Assembly (NCBI GenBank): GCA_913775265.1
Contig: CAJYJH010000103.1
Coordinates: forward strand, 1-49,205
Source: an uncultured Mucilaginibacter sp.
Lineage (GTDB): Bacteria > Bacteroidota > Bacteroidia > Sphingobacteriales > Sphingobacteriaceae
Direction: 5' to 3'
DNA length: 49,205 bases
This document shows positions 26,464-36,211 of this stretch, one piece after another (position 1 is the first letter of the stretch; each line of letters opens with the position of its first letter). The notes beneath the pieces were generated by a model. It saw only the letters and a program-made list of their open reading frames with translations, had not been told where the DNA came from and did no database searches. Made by a program: the position numbers and the translations under genes.

Positions 26464-27504
26464 ATGGAACAAACTGCAATAAAACTTACGCAATATTCGC
26501 ACGGCGCCGGTTGCGGCTGCAAGATAAGTCCGGCCGTATTAGATAAAATACTGCACAGCACCAAAACCTACGCGCCCGATGCCCGTCTGTTGGTAGGCAA
26601 CGATAAACGCGATGATGCGGCGGTGCTTGATTTAGGCAACGGCACAGCGCTCATTTCTACCACCGACTTTTTTATGCCCATTGTAGACGATGCTTTCGAC
26701 TTTGGCCGTATTGCTTCGGCAAATGCCATCAGCGATGTATACGCTATGGGCGGTAGGCCGGTGTTGGCCATTGCTATTTTAGGTTGGCCTATTGATAAGC
26801 TTCCGCCCGAAGTAGCGCAGCAAGTTTTGGAGGGTTCGCGTGCCATTTGCGCTCAGGCAAGCATAACCCTGGCCGGCGGGCACAGTATTGATTGCCCTGA
26901 GCCGGTATTTGGACTGGCCGTAAATGGTATGTTACAGATTCATCAGCTCAAGCAAAACTCGACAGCTACCGAAGGTTGCCGGCTTTACTTAACCAAGCCT
27001 TTGGGCGTAGGCATTCTATCAACCGCGCAAAAACGAGGACTTCTTAAACCCGAAGACGCCGCCATTGCATTAAAAAGCATGACTACCCTGAATAGTTTAG
27101 GCGAAGTATTTGGCACCATGGACACGGTAAAGGCCATGACCGACGTAACCGGCTTTGGTTTGCTGGGCCACTTAAGCGAGATGTGCGAAGGTAGCAGTCT
27201 ATCGGCGGTTATTGACTACAGCAAAGTTCCGGTAATACCATCCATCCCGCAGTACCTGCAACAGAATTGTTTTCCGGGTGGCACCGGGCGTAACTGGAAT
27301 AGCTATGGGCATAAGATCAGTACGCTTACGGATGAACAGCGTTACATCTTGGCCGACCCGCAAACCAGCGGCGGTTTGCTGGTAGCGGTTGCGGAAGAAG
27401 GCGTACCTGAGTTTGAAGCATTATTATCCCAACATGGCTTAAGCGCCAAATCGTTCGGATATTTGACTAAGCAAACCGATGGCCCGCTGATCCAGGTAGA
27501 TTGA
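26464..27504 (+). CDS. selD: selenide, water dikinase (selenophosphate synthetase)
   Basis: SelD makes selenophosphate from selenide and ATP. 346 residues with YSHGAGCGCKISP at 11-23: C17 and K20 are the expected catalytic residues, so this is a cysteine form and not a selenoprotein. AIR synthase-type N and C domains follow (NAISDVYAMGG, TDVTGFGLLGH). No selA or selB is visible in this window, and the coupling to selU indicates a role in tRNA modification. Confidence 0.96.
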   Translation: MEQTAIKLTQYSHGAGCGCKISPAVLDKILHSTKTYAPDARLLVGNDKRDDAAVLDLGNGTALISTTDFFMPIVDDAFDFGRIASANAISDVYAMGGRPVLAIAILGWPIDKLPPEVAQQVLEGSRAICAQASITLAGGHSIDCPEPVFGLAVNGMLQIHQLKQNSTATEGCRLYLTKPLGVGILSTAQKRGLLKPEDAAIALKSMTTLNSLGEVFGTMDTVKAMTDVTGFGLLGHLSEMCEGSSLSAVIDYSKVPVIPSIPQYLQQNCFPGGTGRNWNSYGHKISTLTDEQRYILADPQTSGGLLVAVAEEGVPEFEALLSQHGLSAKSFGYLTKQTDGPLIQVD

Positions 27505-27537
27505 TAAGATATTAAAACACTAATCGTTAGATAGGTG

Positions 27538-28017
27538 ATGATGAATACGAAACTCCGCTTTGCTATTGTAATAGCAGCCTGCATCTTTATAGCATTCCAA
27601 ACAAACGCCCAAACATCACCCGGAAAACTCATCGGGTTAGAAAAGAACGTAGTTTGGACGCCGAATGACTTAATTGAGCCTGCAGAATTGGCGGCAACTA
27701 TCATTAAAACCGGCACCGCACAGCCCGTGATTTTTAACATTGGCGCAGTCGAAGACATCAAGGGTGCTGTACATATTGGCGCTGCTAATAAATCTGAGAA
27801 CTTACAAAGACTAAATAAACTGGCGGAACGCCTGCCTAGAGGTAAGATGGTAGTCATTTATTGTGGCTGCTGTCCCTTCGGCAAATGCCCTAACGTAGCA
27901 CCTGCCCTTACCGATCTGAAAAAGCAGGGACTAACGCAAATAAAAGTACTCAACCTACCAGTCAACTTAAAAACGAACTGGATAAGTAAAGGGTACCCGC
28001 TCGAGACTGTAAAATAA
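27538..28017 (+). CDS. exported rhodanese-like protein
   Basis: About 159 residues (three possible starts, GTG 27535, ATG 27538 and ATG 27541). A signal peptide ends around TNAQTS. The fold is rhodanese-like, with an active-site-type loop CGCCPFGKCPNVAPAL that holds four Cys in place of the single loop Cys. It may handle sulfur, metals or thiols in the periplasm. It follows selD by about 30 bases on the same strand and may be co-transcribed; whether it helps selenium handling is only a guess. Confidence 0.8.
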   Translation: MMNTKLRFAIVIAACIFIAFQTNAQTSPGKLIGLEKNVVWTPNDLIEPAELAATIIKTGTAQPVIFNIGAVEDIKGAVHIGAANKSENLQRLNKLAERLPRGKMVVIYCGCCPFGKCPNVAPALTDLKKQGLTQIKVLNLPVNLKTNWISKGYPLETVK

Positions 28018-28036
28018 TTTATAAGCAGTTAACAAC

Positions 28037-28924
28037 TTACATGATATAGTAAGTAGTAGGCGGCTCAATTTTATTAGCAGGCGGCTCTCCTACCATCTCC
28101 ATTAAGTTATTTTCGATTGTCTTTGCTAATGTAGTCATTGGTGTATCAGTCGGGCGGTTCTCAAATGGGTCCTGCATAAAAATGGCGGTTTGCTCAATAG
28201 CGATGAATAGCGCCGGGATGATGACAGTCAGCGCCACCTCAACAATCTTACTTTGGTCTTCCAAACCAAAAGGCAGCAGCGTCATCAGCGCATAAATCAG
28301 CACATGAATAAGCAGGCTGTAAGCTCTTGGAAATACGGTATTTTTAATGCGCTCACATTTACCCATCGAGTCGCAAAGTTTTACGATAGTATTGTCAATC
28401 TGCACCTGCTTGTTCGGGTCGATGTCAAATCGTTCGCAAGCTTCAGCAAGCGCATCAGAATGATGATTAAGCATCAGGTTAGGCTTGTTGGTGCTATCAT
28501 CACCGGTCTTTTTAAAATAGTCCAGCACCTTGGTACTATGATCGCATTTACGGAGCGACTCGCCCAGCGCAAAACACCACACCCCTTGGCGGCGGGCAAA
28601 ATCTTTAGCTACGTCTAAACCTTCGGCGTTGTTAGGCATAAACTGTTTTACCTGGCGTATCAGTGAGCGGCTGTCGTTTACAATAGCTCCCCAAACGATG
28701 CGTGCTTCCCACCAGCGCTCGTAAGATTGTGATGTACGGAAAGCCAATAATAAAGACAAAATAGTACCTGTGAAAGCGGTGACGGCCAGGGGTATTTTAA
28801 CCTGGCTTAGCATTCCCCAGTGATCAAACATACCGGCCAGCACGGCATATAAGGTAATAGCTATTAAATCCCACACAATGTGGCGCATAAAATAAACTAC
28901 GGAAATGCGTTTTTTAATGAGCAT
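28037..28924 (-). CDS. bestrophin-like (UPF0187) ion channel
   Basis: 295 residues. The RFP-TM family pattern is seen: WDLIAITLYAVLAG, PLAVTAFTGTILSLLLAFRT followed by SQSYERWWEARIVWGAIVN, and later hydrophobic segments around 205-245. These prokaryotic homologues of bestrophins form pentameric channels that conduct cations or anions depending on the pore residues. It is convergent with the rhodanese-like gene (19-base gap). Confidence 0.92.
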   Translation of the reverse strand: MLIKKRISVVYFMRHIVWDLIAITLYAVLAGMFDHWGMLSQVKIPLAVTAFTGTILSLLLAFRTSQSYERWWEARIVWGAIVNDSRSLIRQVKQFMPNNAEGLDVAKDFARRQGVWCFALGESLRKCDHSTKVLDYFKKTGDDSTNKPNLMLNHHSDALAEACERFDIDPNKQVQIDNTIVKLCDSMGKCERIKNTVFPRAYSLLIHVLIYALMTLLPFGLEDQSKIVEVALTVIIPALFIAIEQTAIFMQDPFENRPTDTPMTTLAKTIENNLMEMVGEPPANKIEPPTTYYIM

Positions 28925-29074
28925 AGTGAGTGCTTAGAAAAGATATTGGTTAGTGTTTGTGGCGTAAATATAAATTTCGGATCGGATTAATCAAAAAAAG
29001 CTGCAATGCGCCTTATTGTTTGATGAGCAGCATCATTTTATTGTATTAACTGACGATGAGAACACAAAAATCTT

Positions 29075-29105
29075 AAAAAAAAAGCCCCGTTTTAAGGAGC
29101 TCTTC
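29075..29105 (-). terminator. terminator of the small gene
   Basis: On the minus strand AGCTCC pairs with GGGGCT (one G-T pair) around a 7-nt loop, followed by a long run of T. It lies about 30 bases past the stop of the 47-residue frame at 29135. Confidence 0.7.
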
Positions 29106-29134
29106 TGTTTCATAGGTTAGATGACATATGTAGA

Positions 29135-29278
29135 TCAGGCAGCTTGCTTTACCGCATTGGCCTGTTTGGTAGCTGTTTGTTGTTTTGCTTTAAAAGCAGC
29201 CAAGTCTTGCTGCAATAATTTTTTCAATTCCAAGTCGATTGATTTAAGGATTACTGTGGTAGATGTTGATGCTTTCAT
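29135..29278 (-). CDS. small hypothetical protein (47 aa)
   Basis: From ATG 29278: MKASTSTTVILKSIDLELKK followed by a Gln/Ala/Lys-rich helical tail. It is charged and soluble, with a helical, possibly nucleic-acid-binding character, but no family is recognised. A clear terminator just downstream supports a real transcript. An ORF extension to 29326 looks unnatural and was dropped. Confidence 0.5.
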   Translation of the reverse strand: MKASTSTTVILKSIDLELKKLLQQDLAAFKAKQQTATKQANAVKQAA

Positions 29279-29603
29279 AGTTTGATGATTGATGTTATTA
29301 TATCTACTAACACTGTGCCAAAACACTTCTATTACATCAAAAAAAATGATAAAAAATGCATAAATTACTGATCTTGAGCACTAAAATTTAACGACTTTAT
29401 TTAATCATTTGCATTACACGCCGGTTATTTGCAATTTTTACTATACCCATTAGATGTTGCATTTGTATAAAATTCAAATAATGTATTGCTGTGTATAACG
29501 TTTTGTGCAGCTATTTTATCACTTCGTTAAGCCCTATTAATCCTGATGCCAACACGCTTGAATAAATTGCATCTAACTTAACAATTACTTAATTGCAGCA
29601 CTC
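29279..29603. other. intergenic region, no gene seen
   Basis: 325 very A/T-rich bases between the small gene and the CheB gene stop. I see no coding frame or strong hairpin; the right-hand part of a promoter for the small gene should lie near 29290-29340. Confidence 0.4.
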
Positions 29604-30173
29604 TCAGCTGCTTAAATGATCTATCAACTTATTTGAAATATTTGCAGGCGTCAGCACGTAATCCGGATGATCATTGGCAATCAGATTTTTCGGCATTAGC
29701 GGAAACTGAGCTGTTTCAGGGTCTTGTACAATCACTATGCCTTTGGCATCTTCAATATCCCTGGCCCCTTCTAATCCATCATAACCTGCCCCAGACAGTA
29801 TTACGCCAATACTCCGGCTGCCGGCATCAGCGGCTAACGACCGGAAAAATATATCAATAGTTTTATTAATCTTCTCGTTTTGATCACGCTCGCGTACTTC
29901 TAAAAATCCATTGAGGAGCCTTAGTTCCTTGCCCGCATCCATTACGTACAGTTTACCTGGCTCTACTAGCTCGATAGTACTCACCGCTACCACGTCTAAT
30001 TCAGTTTTCTGACTTAATATCTGGTGCATTTTACTCGGGGCGTTGATGGGCAAATGCAATACAACCACCATAGCTGCATTTAATACGGGTGGTAATCCTT
30101 CCAAAATTTCAAGTAATGGGTTCATACCCCCGGCTGACAAGCCGAAGCCTACAATTTTAAAATCATTTTGCAT
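29604..30173 (-). CDS. stand-alone CheB methylesterase domain protein
   Basis: 189 residues holding only the CheB catalytic domain, without the receiver domain. The triad fits S13 (GLSAGG), H40 (LHLP) and D132 (GAGYDGLEGA). In chemotaxis CheB removes methyl groups from receptor glutamates. In Bacteroidota, CheB-like domains also occur with CheR and PAS kinases in sensory clusters. No chemotaxis genes are seen here, but sensor kinases are next door. Confidence 0.88.
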   Translation of the reverse strand: MQNDFKIVGFGLSAGGMNPLLEILEGLPPVLNAAMVVVLHLPINAPSKMHQILSQKTELDVVAVSTIELVEPGKLYVMDAGKELRLLNGFLEVRERDQNEKINKTIDIFFRSLAADAGSRSIGVILSGAGYDGLEGARDIEDAKGIVIVQDPETAQFPLMPKNLIANDHPDYVLTPANISNKLIDHLSS

Positions 30174-30562
30174 GATAAATGCTCGTGCATTAGCAAAGGT
30201 TTAAAATCGTAAATAGTTTATATTATCTATTTAATAAATCGGCAGTGGCTTTTACTTTCAATTTTATTTTGTGCAGCTACCTTAACATAGAATACATACC
30301 GCACCATTTCATGCAGTGTATTAGGATGATGTCAGATTAGCGTACATAAGCCGTCTTGCACAAATTGGGTGTTGTAAATTTGCACGCCTTGTATATAAAT
30401 AATTAAACATTTTAAAGCTAAAATTTTAAAGTATAAATTGCATTTTCACAACTTCACCATTAAAAACAATATAAACCGGCAAAAGGTTATTAAATAACAC
30501 ACCAATTGCCATCTAAATCTACCACACGCTTATGTTTAAGTTCTGTTTTAACCTGCTGTGCT
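30174..30562. other. divergent intergenic region CheB/kinase
   Basis: 389 A/T-rich bases between two divergent signalling genes. No coding frame and no strong inverted repeat could be seen. It must hold the promoters of both genes. Confidence 0.4.
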
Positions 30563-32766
30563 ATGACTTACATGAATAGCAGTTTCCGTTCATTTTTTGA
30601 ATACAGTACTGATAGTATGCTGCTGTTGGCAGCCAACGGCAACATTTTAGATGGTAACGCATCGGCCTGCCGTTTATTTAAAGCTACCCGCGAACAACTT
30701 CGCGCTTCCAATTATTCGGTCATTACAGCAACGGGTAGCATTAATTTTTCTGAGCTATGCGAGCAGGCCGAACAATGTGGCAATACCACAGTAAAAATTC
30801 ATTTTAAGCGCAGCAATGATGAATTTTTACAACCCAAGTAAATGTTTTCTTAACGGATGGCGCGCCGAATGGGCAGCTGTTGTTGGGAATGGTGTTTTTG
30901 AATACCCTTCATGAAGAAAACCCTGCTGTTGACTCTCATCATTCCTTCAAAGAAATGGTTCAGTTAGCCAAAGAAGGTATATGGGTTTATAACGAAAACC
31001 ATATCACCACATTCGCAAGCAATGCGCTGTGCCATATGCTTGGTTATAAACATCACGAAATGGTGGGTCGTGATATACTATGCTTTATTGACGAAAGCCG
31101 ACGCGACCAGGTGAAAGAAAATCTGCAAAGGCGACAAAGCGGCCTTACCGAACAATTTGATTTTGCGCTGCAAACCAAAAGCGGCGAGTTAATATGGACT
31201 ATCGTAAATACATCTCCGGTATTTAAAAACGGCAAATATAATGGTGCCATAGCCGTTATCACGGATGTAACGGCCCGCCGGAAAGCCGAAGATGATATGT
31301 TTAGCCGGGAAGACCGTTTCAGGGTGATGGTGGAAAACAGCTATGATGCCATTTTACTATTAGACGAAAACTTGCGTACGGTTTACCGAAGCCCCTCTAC
31401 AACCCATATCATGGGTTTTAAGGATGATGAACGCTTAGGCCAGAGTTACCTGGAGCTTACCCACCCTGAGGACGTTGAAAAATTAAAAGGCCTGCAGCAA
31501 TTGGTGCTGCAACACCCCGGGCGGTCTATACCCATTACCGTCAGAGCCCGGCACAGCAGCGGTCATTACTTGTGGTGTATGGGGGTAGCTACAAATTTAC
31601 TGCACGAAAAAAATGTGCGTAGTATAGTGGTAAACCTGCGAGACATCAGCGAGCGCAAAAAAACCGAAGATGATTTAAAACGACTCTCCAACCGGTTGCA
31701 ACTGGCAACCCAGGCAGCCAGCGTTTGCATTGCCGATTGGGACATTGCAAGTAATTATGTAACCTTTGACGATTGCATGTTTGAGCTGTACCAGATAGAT
31801 CGTAATCTGTTTGACCATAAATTTGATGCATGGGCTCAGCGCGTACATCCCGATGACAGGAGCCGCGTTATACAAGAAATTGAACACGCTTTAATATCAA
31901 AAAGCGATTTTAAATTAAAATTTAAGATCCAGTTACCCGACGGAGAGATTAAGCATGTCATTTCTATGTGCATTATTGAGCGCGACGCTAACGGGCAAGC
32001 GGTGAGAATAGTTGCAACCAATCGCGATGTAACTAAGCAAGTTTTGGCGGCTCAAGAACGCGAAAGGCTGATTGCCGAGCTTATTGAACGTAATAAAGCT
32101 CTCGAGCAATTTGCCTATATTGTTTCTCATAATTTGCGTGCACCGGTGGCTAACCTGGTTAACCTCGCCGAGATGATAACGGATGTTGATTTGGAAGAAA
32201 CAGACCGAATTGAAGTAAGTAAAGGTCTGAATAAGTCAGTCAATAAAATCGATCAGATTATCAATGACCTGAACGAAATTTTCCAGTCCAAACAACACCT
32301 GTATGATCACAAAGAAACCGTTGAGCTGCAAGCACTCGTTAATGATATTCAATTTAGCATCAGCGATTTAATTTTACGGGAGAAGGTAACTATACACTGT
32401 AACTTCAGCAATACTTGCACCATTTATACAACACGCCTCTACCTTTATAGTATTTTGTATAACATCATCTTAAATGCTGTTAAATATCGTAAACCCGATG
32501 TAACACCGGTAATTAATGTAACCGGGACACATACAAACGGTTGGCTGAACATCATCATCGCAGATAATGGCCGCGGTATAGACATGAAACGCTATGGCGA
32601 CAAGTTATTTGGTTTGTACAAGCGCTTTGACCACAGTGTTGAAGGTCGTGGAATTGGCCTGTATATGGTTAAAACACAGGTTGAAGCATTGGGTGGCCAT
32701 ATTAAGGTTGAGAGTCGGCCCGGTAAAGGCTCGGAGTTCAGTATCTTTATACCATTAAAGGAGTAA
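30563..32766 (+). pseudogene. multi-PAS sensor histidine kinase with a frameshift
   Basis: The first part (30563-30840) encodes an N-terminal PAS domain start (SFRSFFEYSTDSMLLLAANG) and stops at TAA 30839-30841. The next frame continues the same PAS domain without a break: one extra T in the T5 run at 30824-30828 would restore SNDEFFTTQVNVFLTDG. Downstream come two or three further PAS domains and a kinase core with H-box YIVSHNLRAPVAN and an ATP-binding region (ADNGRGIDM, GRGIGLYMVKTQ). No transmembrane helix is seen, so it would be cytosolic. A single homopolymer indel makes either a recent mutation, phase variation or a sequencing error possible. The remaining 3' frame (from about 30880) is complete. 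Confidence 0.8.
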
Positions 32767-32841
32767 GTATTGCGAGCGAATTTGAAATTCGGCGAACAGT
32801 CATTAGTTTAGTAGGCTATTACAATCACCGATTTCAACTAT

Positions 32842-33822
32842 ATGCCGTTCCAAATTAAAAGACCTACATTTTGGCTAATTCTCACAATTCTCAGCAGCAC
32901 ATCTCTCAGTGCTCAGCCCATCAGCAAGTACCGCACATTTTTTGGCACAGCTATCAATAACTTACTGGTTTTACGCTCGTTTGAACGTGGTGGTCAAAGT
33001 TTTTATTTAGCAGCAAATGTACTTACGCTTACCACGCGGCTGTATCCTGCTAAGCAACTTAAAGTTGAGGCTGGTTCGCTTAGTAAATCTTTAATAAAGC
33101 TTAGTAACAGCGCATATAGCCGTGCAATGACTACTGCACAACAACAATCTTACAATCTGCAGGATGCGGGTATTTCACAGGGCTTTTCTAAAGAGAAAGG
33201 CATTAGCCTTACTATTGACTTGTGCCCGTCGCACAAACCACTCGACCGTGTTATATTTACATCACTCATTAATGCTTTTAAAAAAGTAAAAACCCCTGTC
33301 CCTGTAGCACTATCTATCACCGGGCGCTTTATGTTAACGCACGGCGATGACATTGAATGGCTTAAAGGCCTGCAAAAAGCCGGCGATTTAGATATCACGT
33401 GGATCAATCATACTTACAACCACCATTTTAACCCACGCATACCGCTTAAAGAAAATTTTTTACTCGAACCCGGTACAGACATTAATTTTGAAATTTTGGG
33501 CACCGAAATCGCCATGCTGCAGCACGGCCTTACTCCTTCAGTATTTTTTCGTTTTCCGGGTTTAGTTTCTGACCATAGCTTGGTTGACAAGATAACCGAC
33601 TACGGGCTTATACCGGTAGGTACAGATGCCTGGCTGGCCAAGGGCCAAAATGCCGCAACAGGAAGTATTGTACTCATTCATGGTAACGGAAATGAACCCG
33701 TTGGCGTGAAAGATTTTATTAGATTGCTGTCAAATCAAGCACCGGAAATCATCAAAAAACAATGGCTGCTTTATGATTTAAGTGAGACGGTTGAAGATGA
33801 GTTTAGCGTAAATCGCCAATAA
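32842..33822 (+). CDS. secreted polysaccharide-deacetylase-fold protein
   Basis: 326 residues with a signal peptide (to SLSAQ). The NodB-homology pattern is present from about 118: SLTIDLCPSHKP in place of TFDDG, NHTYNHHFNP (H190, H194/H195) for the metal-binding H-x3-H motif, FFRFPG (237-240) for motif 3 and LIHGNGNE for the last motif. The first Asp (D126) is retained but the metal-binding second Asp of TFDD is Leu, so activity or metal binding may be altered. The expected role is a periplasmic carbohydrate deacetylase or a catalytically weak relative. Confidence 0.75.
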   Translation: MPFQIKRPTFWLILTILSSTSLSAQPISKYRTFFGTAINNLLVLRSFERGGQSFYLAANVLTLTTRLYPAKQLKVEAGSLSKSLIKLSNSAYSRAMTTAQQQSYNLQDAGISQGFSKEKGISLTIDLCPSHKPLDRVIFTSLINAFKKVKTPVPVALSITGRFMLTHGDDIEWLKGLQKAGDLDITWINHTYNHHFNPRIPLKENFLLEPGTDINFEILGTEIAMLQHGLTPSVFFRFPGLVSDHSLVDKITDYGLIPVGTDAWLAKGQNAATGSIVLIHGNGNEPVGVKDFIRLLSNQAPEIIKKQWLLYDLSETVEDEFSVNRQ

Positions 33823-33883
33823 AATAGCTGATTAATTATTTATTTAAATTGCTTTACAACCGCACGTTAAATCATCTGTACGC

Positions 33884-34519
33884 ATGAACTTCGATATTGA
33901 GATCATCATCCGCTTTTTACTGGCTTTGCTTTGGGGTGGACTGGTAGGTGCCGAACGTGAATACCGGGGCAAGGCCGCAGGCTTTCGAACAACAATTATG
34001 ATTTCCTTCGGTGCCTGCTTTTTTACAGTCATGTCTATCGCAATAGGTGGCCCTTCAAACCCCGACCGTATTGCTGCCAACATTGTCACAGGTATCGGTT
34101 TTTTGGGAGCAGGTGTCATTTTCAGAGGCGATAATCAGGTAAATGGCATCACTACCGCAGCTACCATTTGGGCTGTAGCAGCCGTTGGTATGGGTTTGGG
34201 TGCAGGGTATTACCTGGCAGCAGGTTGTGCAAGCATACTTATTTTATTTGTCTTGGCCGTATTACCGGCAGCGCAACGCCAAATAGATCAATTAAATCAG
34301 TACCGCATAGTTACCGTTAAGGCCGGCCGCAACGCAAACTTAAAACAGCGGATTGAAGCCGACCTTAAGATTGCTGGTATAAAAAGCAAAATTGTAAAGC
34401 AGACCATCGAAAAGCAATACCTGTCAATTACCTGGCAATTACACGGCCGTGCTAAAAAGATGGAGACCTTTCTGGAACAACTTGGATCTTCCGACTACGT
34501 TGACTGGTTAGAAATTTAA
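33884..34519 (+). CDS. MgtC/SapB family membrane protein
   Basis: 211 residues. The MgtC signature RFLLALLWGGLVGAEREYRG, then AAGFRTTIMISFGACFF, and GIGFLGAGVIFRGDNQVNGI define this family. Four to five hydrophobic segments occupy 1-130 and a cytosolic ACT-like tail follows. MgtC is linked to Mg2+ limitation and to P-type ATPase control. It is an isolated gene here. Confidence 0.93.
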   Translation: MNFDIEIIIRFLLALLWGGLVGAEREYRGKAAGFRTTIMISFGACFFTVMSIAIGGPSNPDRIAANIVTGIGFLGAGVIFRGDNQVNGITTAATIWAVAAVGMGLGAGYYLAAGCASILILFVLAVLPAAQRQIDQLNQYRIVTVKAGRNANLKQRIEADLKIAGIKSKIVKQTIEKQYLSITWQLHGRAKKMETFLEQLGSSDYVDWLEI

Positions 34520-34786
34520 CACTGTTCAGGTAGTCAGGATACATCAAAAACAAGTTAACTTCAGAGAAATAAGCATCAATATTATATTGTTAAAAATATA
34601 GAAACTTCTGCTTAATTAATTTATGACATTAGCGCATTAATTTACTTAAATACAATTAATTAATACATTACTTCAAAAGCTTTCATTTTAAGCTGCAGGC
34701 ACCATCCGCACAGAAAACTATTTTCGTTGATGCTTGGTTTATTGATTAATATTCTGCGTATCTTTATTACACCAATTTAACCGTTT

Positions 34787-35233
34787 ATGAACATGATCAA
34801 CAAAATCCAAAACTGGGGTGATCATCATCATCCTAAATGGCTCGACTTTTTCCGTATTGCACTGGGTGCCGTTTTAATGTGGAAAGGGATAGCCTTTATG
34901 TTAAACTTTCATGCCATCACCCGCTTAATGATGGAGGTTGGTTTTGGCACGGCTATCTCTATCAGTTTATTGGCGCATGTGGTTATAGGTCTTCATCTTA
35001 TTGGTGGCCTTTTTATAGTCGTGGGCTCGTTAACCCGATTATTTTGCCTGCTAAACCTTCCAGTACTGTTTGGTGCTGTATTCTTCGTAAACCTGCAGCC
35101 AAGCATTTTTGCGCCCTATGCCGAATTGTGGCTATCAGTGGCCGTTTTGCTTGGCCTCATCTGCTTTTTGGTTGAAGGTAATGGAGTACTTTCGGTTGAA
35201 TATGATGGTGAACCTACGGTAGCTAAAGGGTAA
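34787..35233 (+). CDS. DoxX-family membrane protein
   Basis: 148 residues with four hydrophobic segments and the pattern WLDFFRIALGAVLMWKGIAF, which is typical of DoxX-like proteins. The N-terminus begins with a short His-rich stretch (GDHHHP). These are inner membrane proteins of ill-defined redox-linked function. A strong terminator follows at 35272-35302. The 267-base gap upstream is A/T-rich with no gene. Confidence 0.85.
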   Translation: MNMINKIQNWGDHHHPKWLDFFRIALGAVLMWKGIAFMLNFHAITRLMMEVGFGTAISISLLAHVVIGLHLIGGLFIVVGSLTRLFCLLNLPVLFGAVFFVNLQPSIFAPYAELWLSVAVLLGLICFLVEGNGVLSVEYDGEPTVAKG

Positions 35234-35271
35234 GGCACTGTGTTTTTAATTTCGTAAGTGTTTAATAGTTG

Positions 35272-35302
35272 AAAACCGCCTGCTGATTTGTCAGGCGGTT
35301 TT
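35272..35302. terminator. strong bidirectional terminator
   Basis: AAAACCGCCTG (35272-35282) and CAGGCGGTTTT (35292-35302) pair perfectly over 11 bp with a 9-nt loop; T-rich sequence follows on the plus strand. It serves the DoxX gene (+) and may serve the decayed lipoprotein gene (-). Confidence 0.85.
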
Positions 35303-35343
35303 GTTTATATCCTGAGCCATTTAATTATCGCTAAAGCATCAGC

Positions 35344-35988
35344 TCATCTACTTTTCGACCTGCTCCTATTGGACTGTATCTTAAATTTATGCCTGCTCGT
35401 ATAATCAATTCGGCCATTAGCATAAACATAGTAAGTTTTGGTTTTCTTACACTGAATCAGCAAATCGCTATACCCGCCGCTGTTAACCAAACCAACAGTT
35501 TTCTGTACATCACTCTTGGTTTGCACCGCTTTAAGCGCTTGTGATTTTTTTATGTAACTATCACTTAATAATGTAAAAAAGAGTTTAGTGCTCAGCAATT
35601 TTGTCCATACCTAACGTATCGAGTTGTTGCTGTTTTAAATTCATGTCAAATGGTAGCCGTCCCAATGTATATTTATTGATGCTTTTAAAACAAAAACTTT
35701 AAACCGTGTTGCTGGAAATGGATTGGACGATAAAGCAACAGAATTTAAAGATTCAAGTTTAACGGTTACATAGTCTCCTTTAAATTGACTTGCAAGAATT
35801 TTGAGATGCTTAGTACCCTATAACGAACATGGCCGATCAACAAAACAATTTAACTGCAGCGAAGTATCACCTTGCTGGCAAAATTTTTTAATAACTCCGT
35901 CATTGCTTAAGAGGCTATATTCTTGCTTAATTATATTTTGCTGTACGCATCCGCTAAGCGTTACCATTACAAGCAGCTTTGCTACCAA
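35344..35988 (-). pseudogene. decayed lipoprotein gene
   Basis: Three minus-strand fragments in different frames look like pieces of one protein. The first part is a lipoprotein signal (KLLVMVTLSGCVQQN, start near 35988-35967, lipobox LSGC) followed by QEYSLLSNDGVIKKFC, ending in TAG. The second runs KHLKILASQFKGDYVTVKLE and on to FKVFVLKAS, then shifts to TLGRLPFDMNLKQQQ. The third, a 35344-35598 frame, ends YSDLLIQCKKTKTYYVYANG. At least one stop and two frameshifts separate them. The family is not recognised. Multiple lesions support a real pseudogene. Confidence 0.6.
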
Positions 35989-36211
35989 TTTAATATGGAT
36001 AAAGATAAAGCTTTAAATAAGCCTGATTAATGATGTAATAAATGTTACTACCTTAAAGCATCCTGCTACCTTTAAGATGTTTTGTCGTCTTGCTTCAATA
36101 AAAAGCAAAATCAGTGTGCTGCGAGCCCGAAACGCAGTTTCTGAGCCGGTACCCAAACATAAATGGAATATTTGCATTCTTAATTGAGTAAGAGAACTTA
36201 TATATTTTGAC

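Noticed and set aside
26464..26530. Possible selenocysteine in SelD
   Set aside because: The catalytic position in GAGCGCK is encoded as Cys and there is no in-frame TGA; the enzyme is the Cys form.
29279..30562. Search for a CRISPR array or repeats in the A/T-rich gaps
   Set aside because: No repeated unit with regular spacing could be found by eye in these gaps.
32777..32791. Palindrome CGAATTTGAAATTCG after the multi-PAS kinase
   Set aside because: The 1-nt centre cannot form a terminator loop and no T run follows; it may be an operator but there is no support for that.
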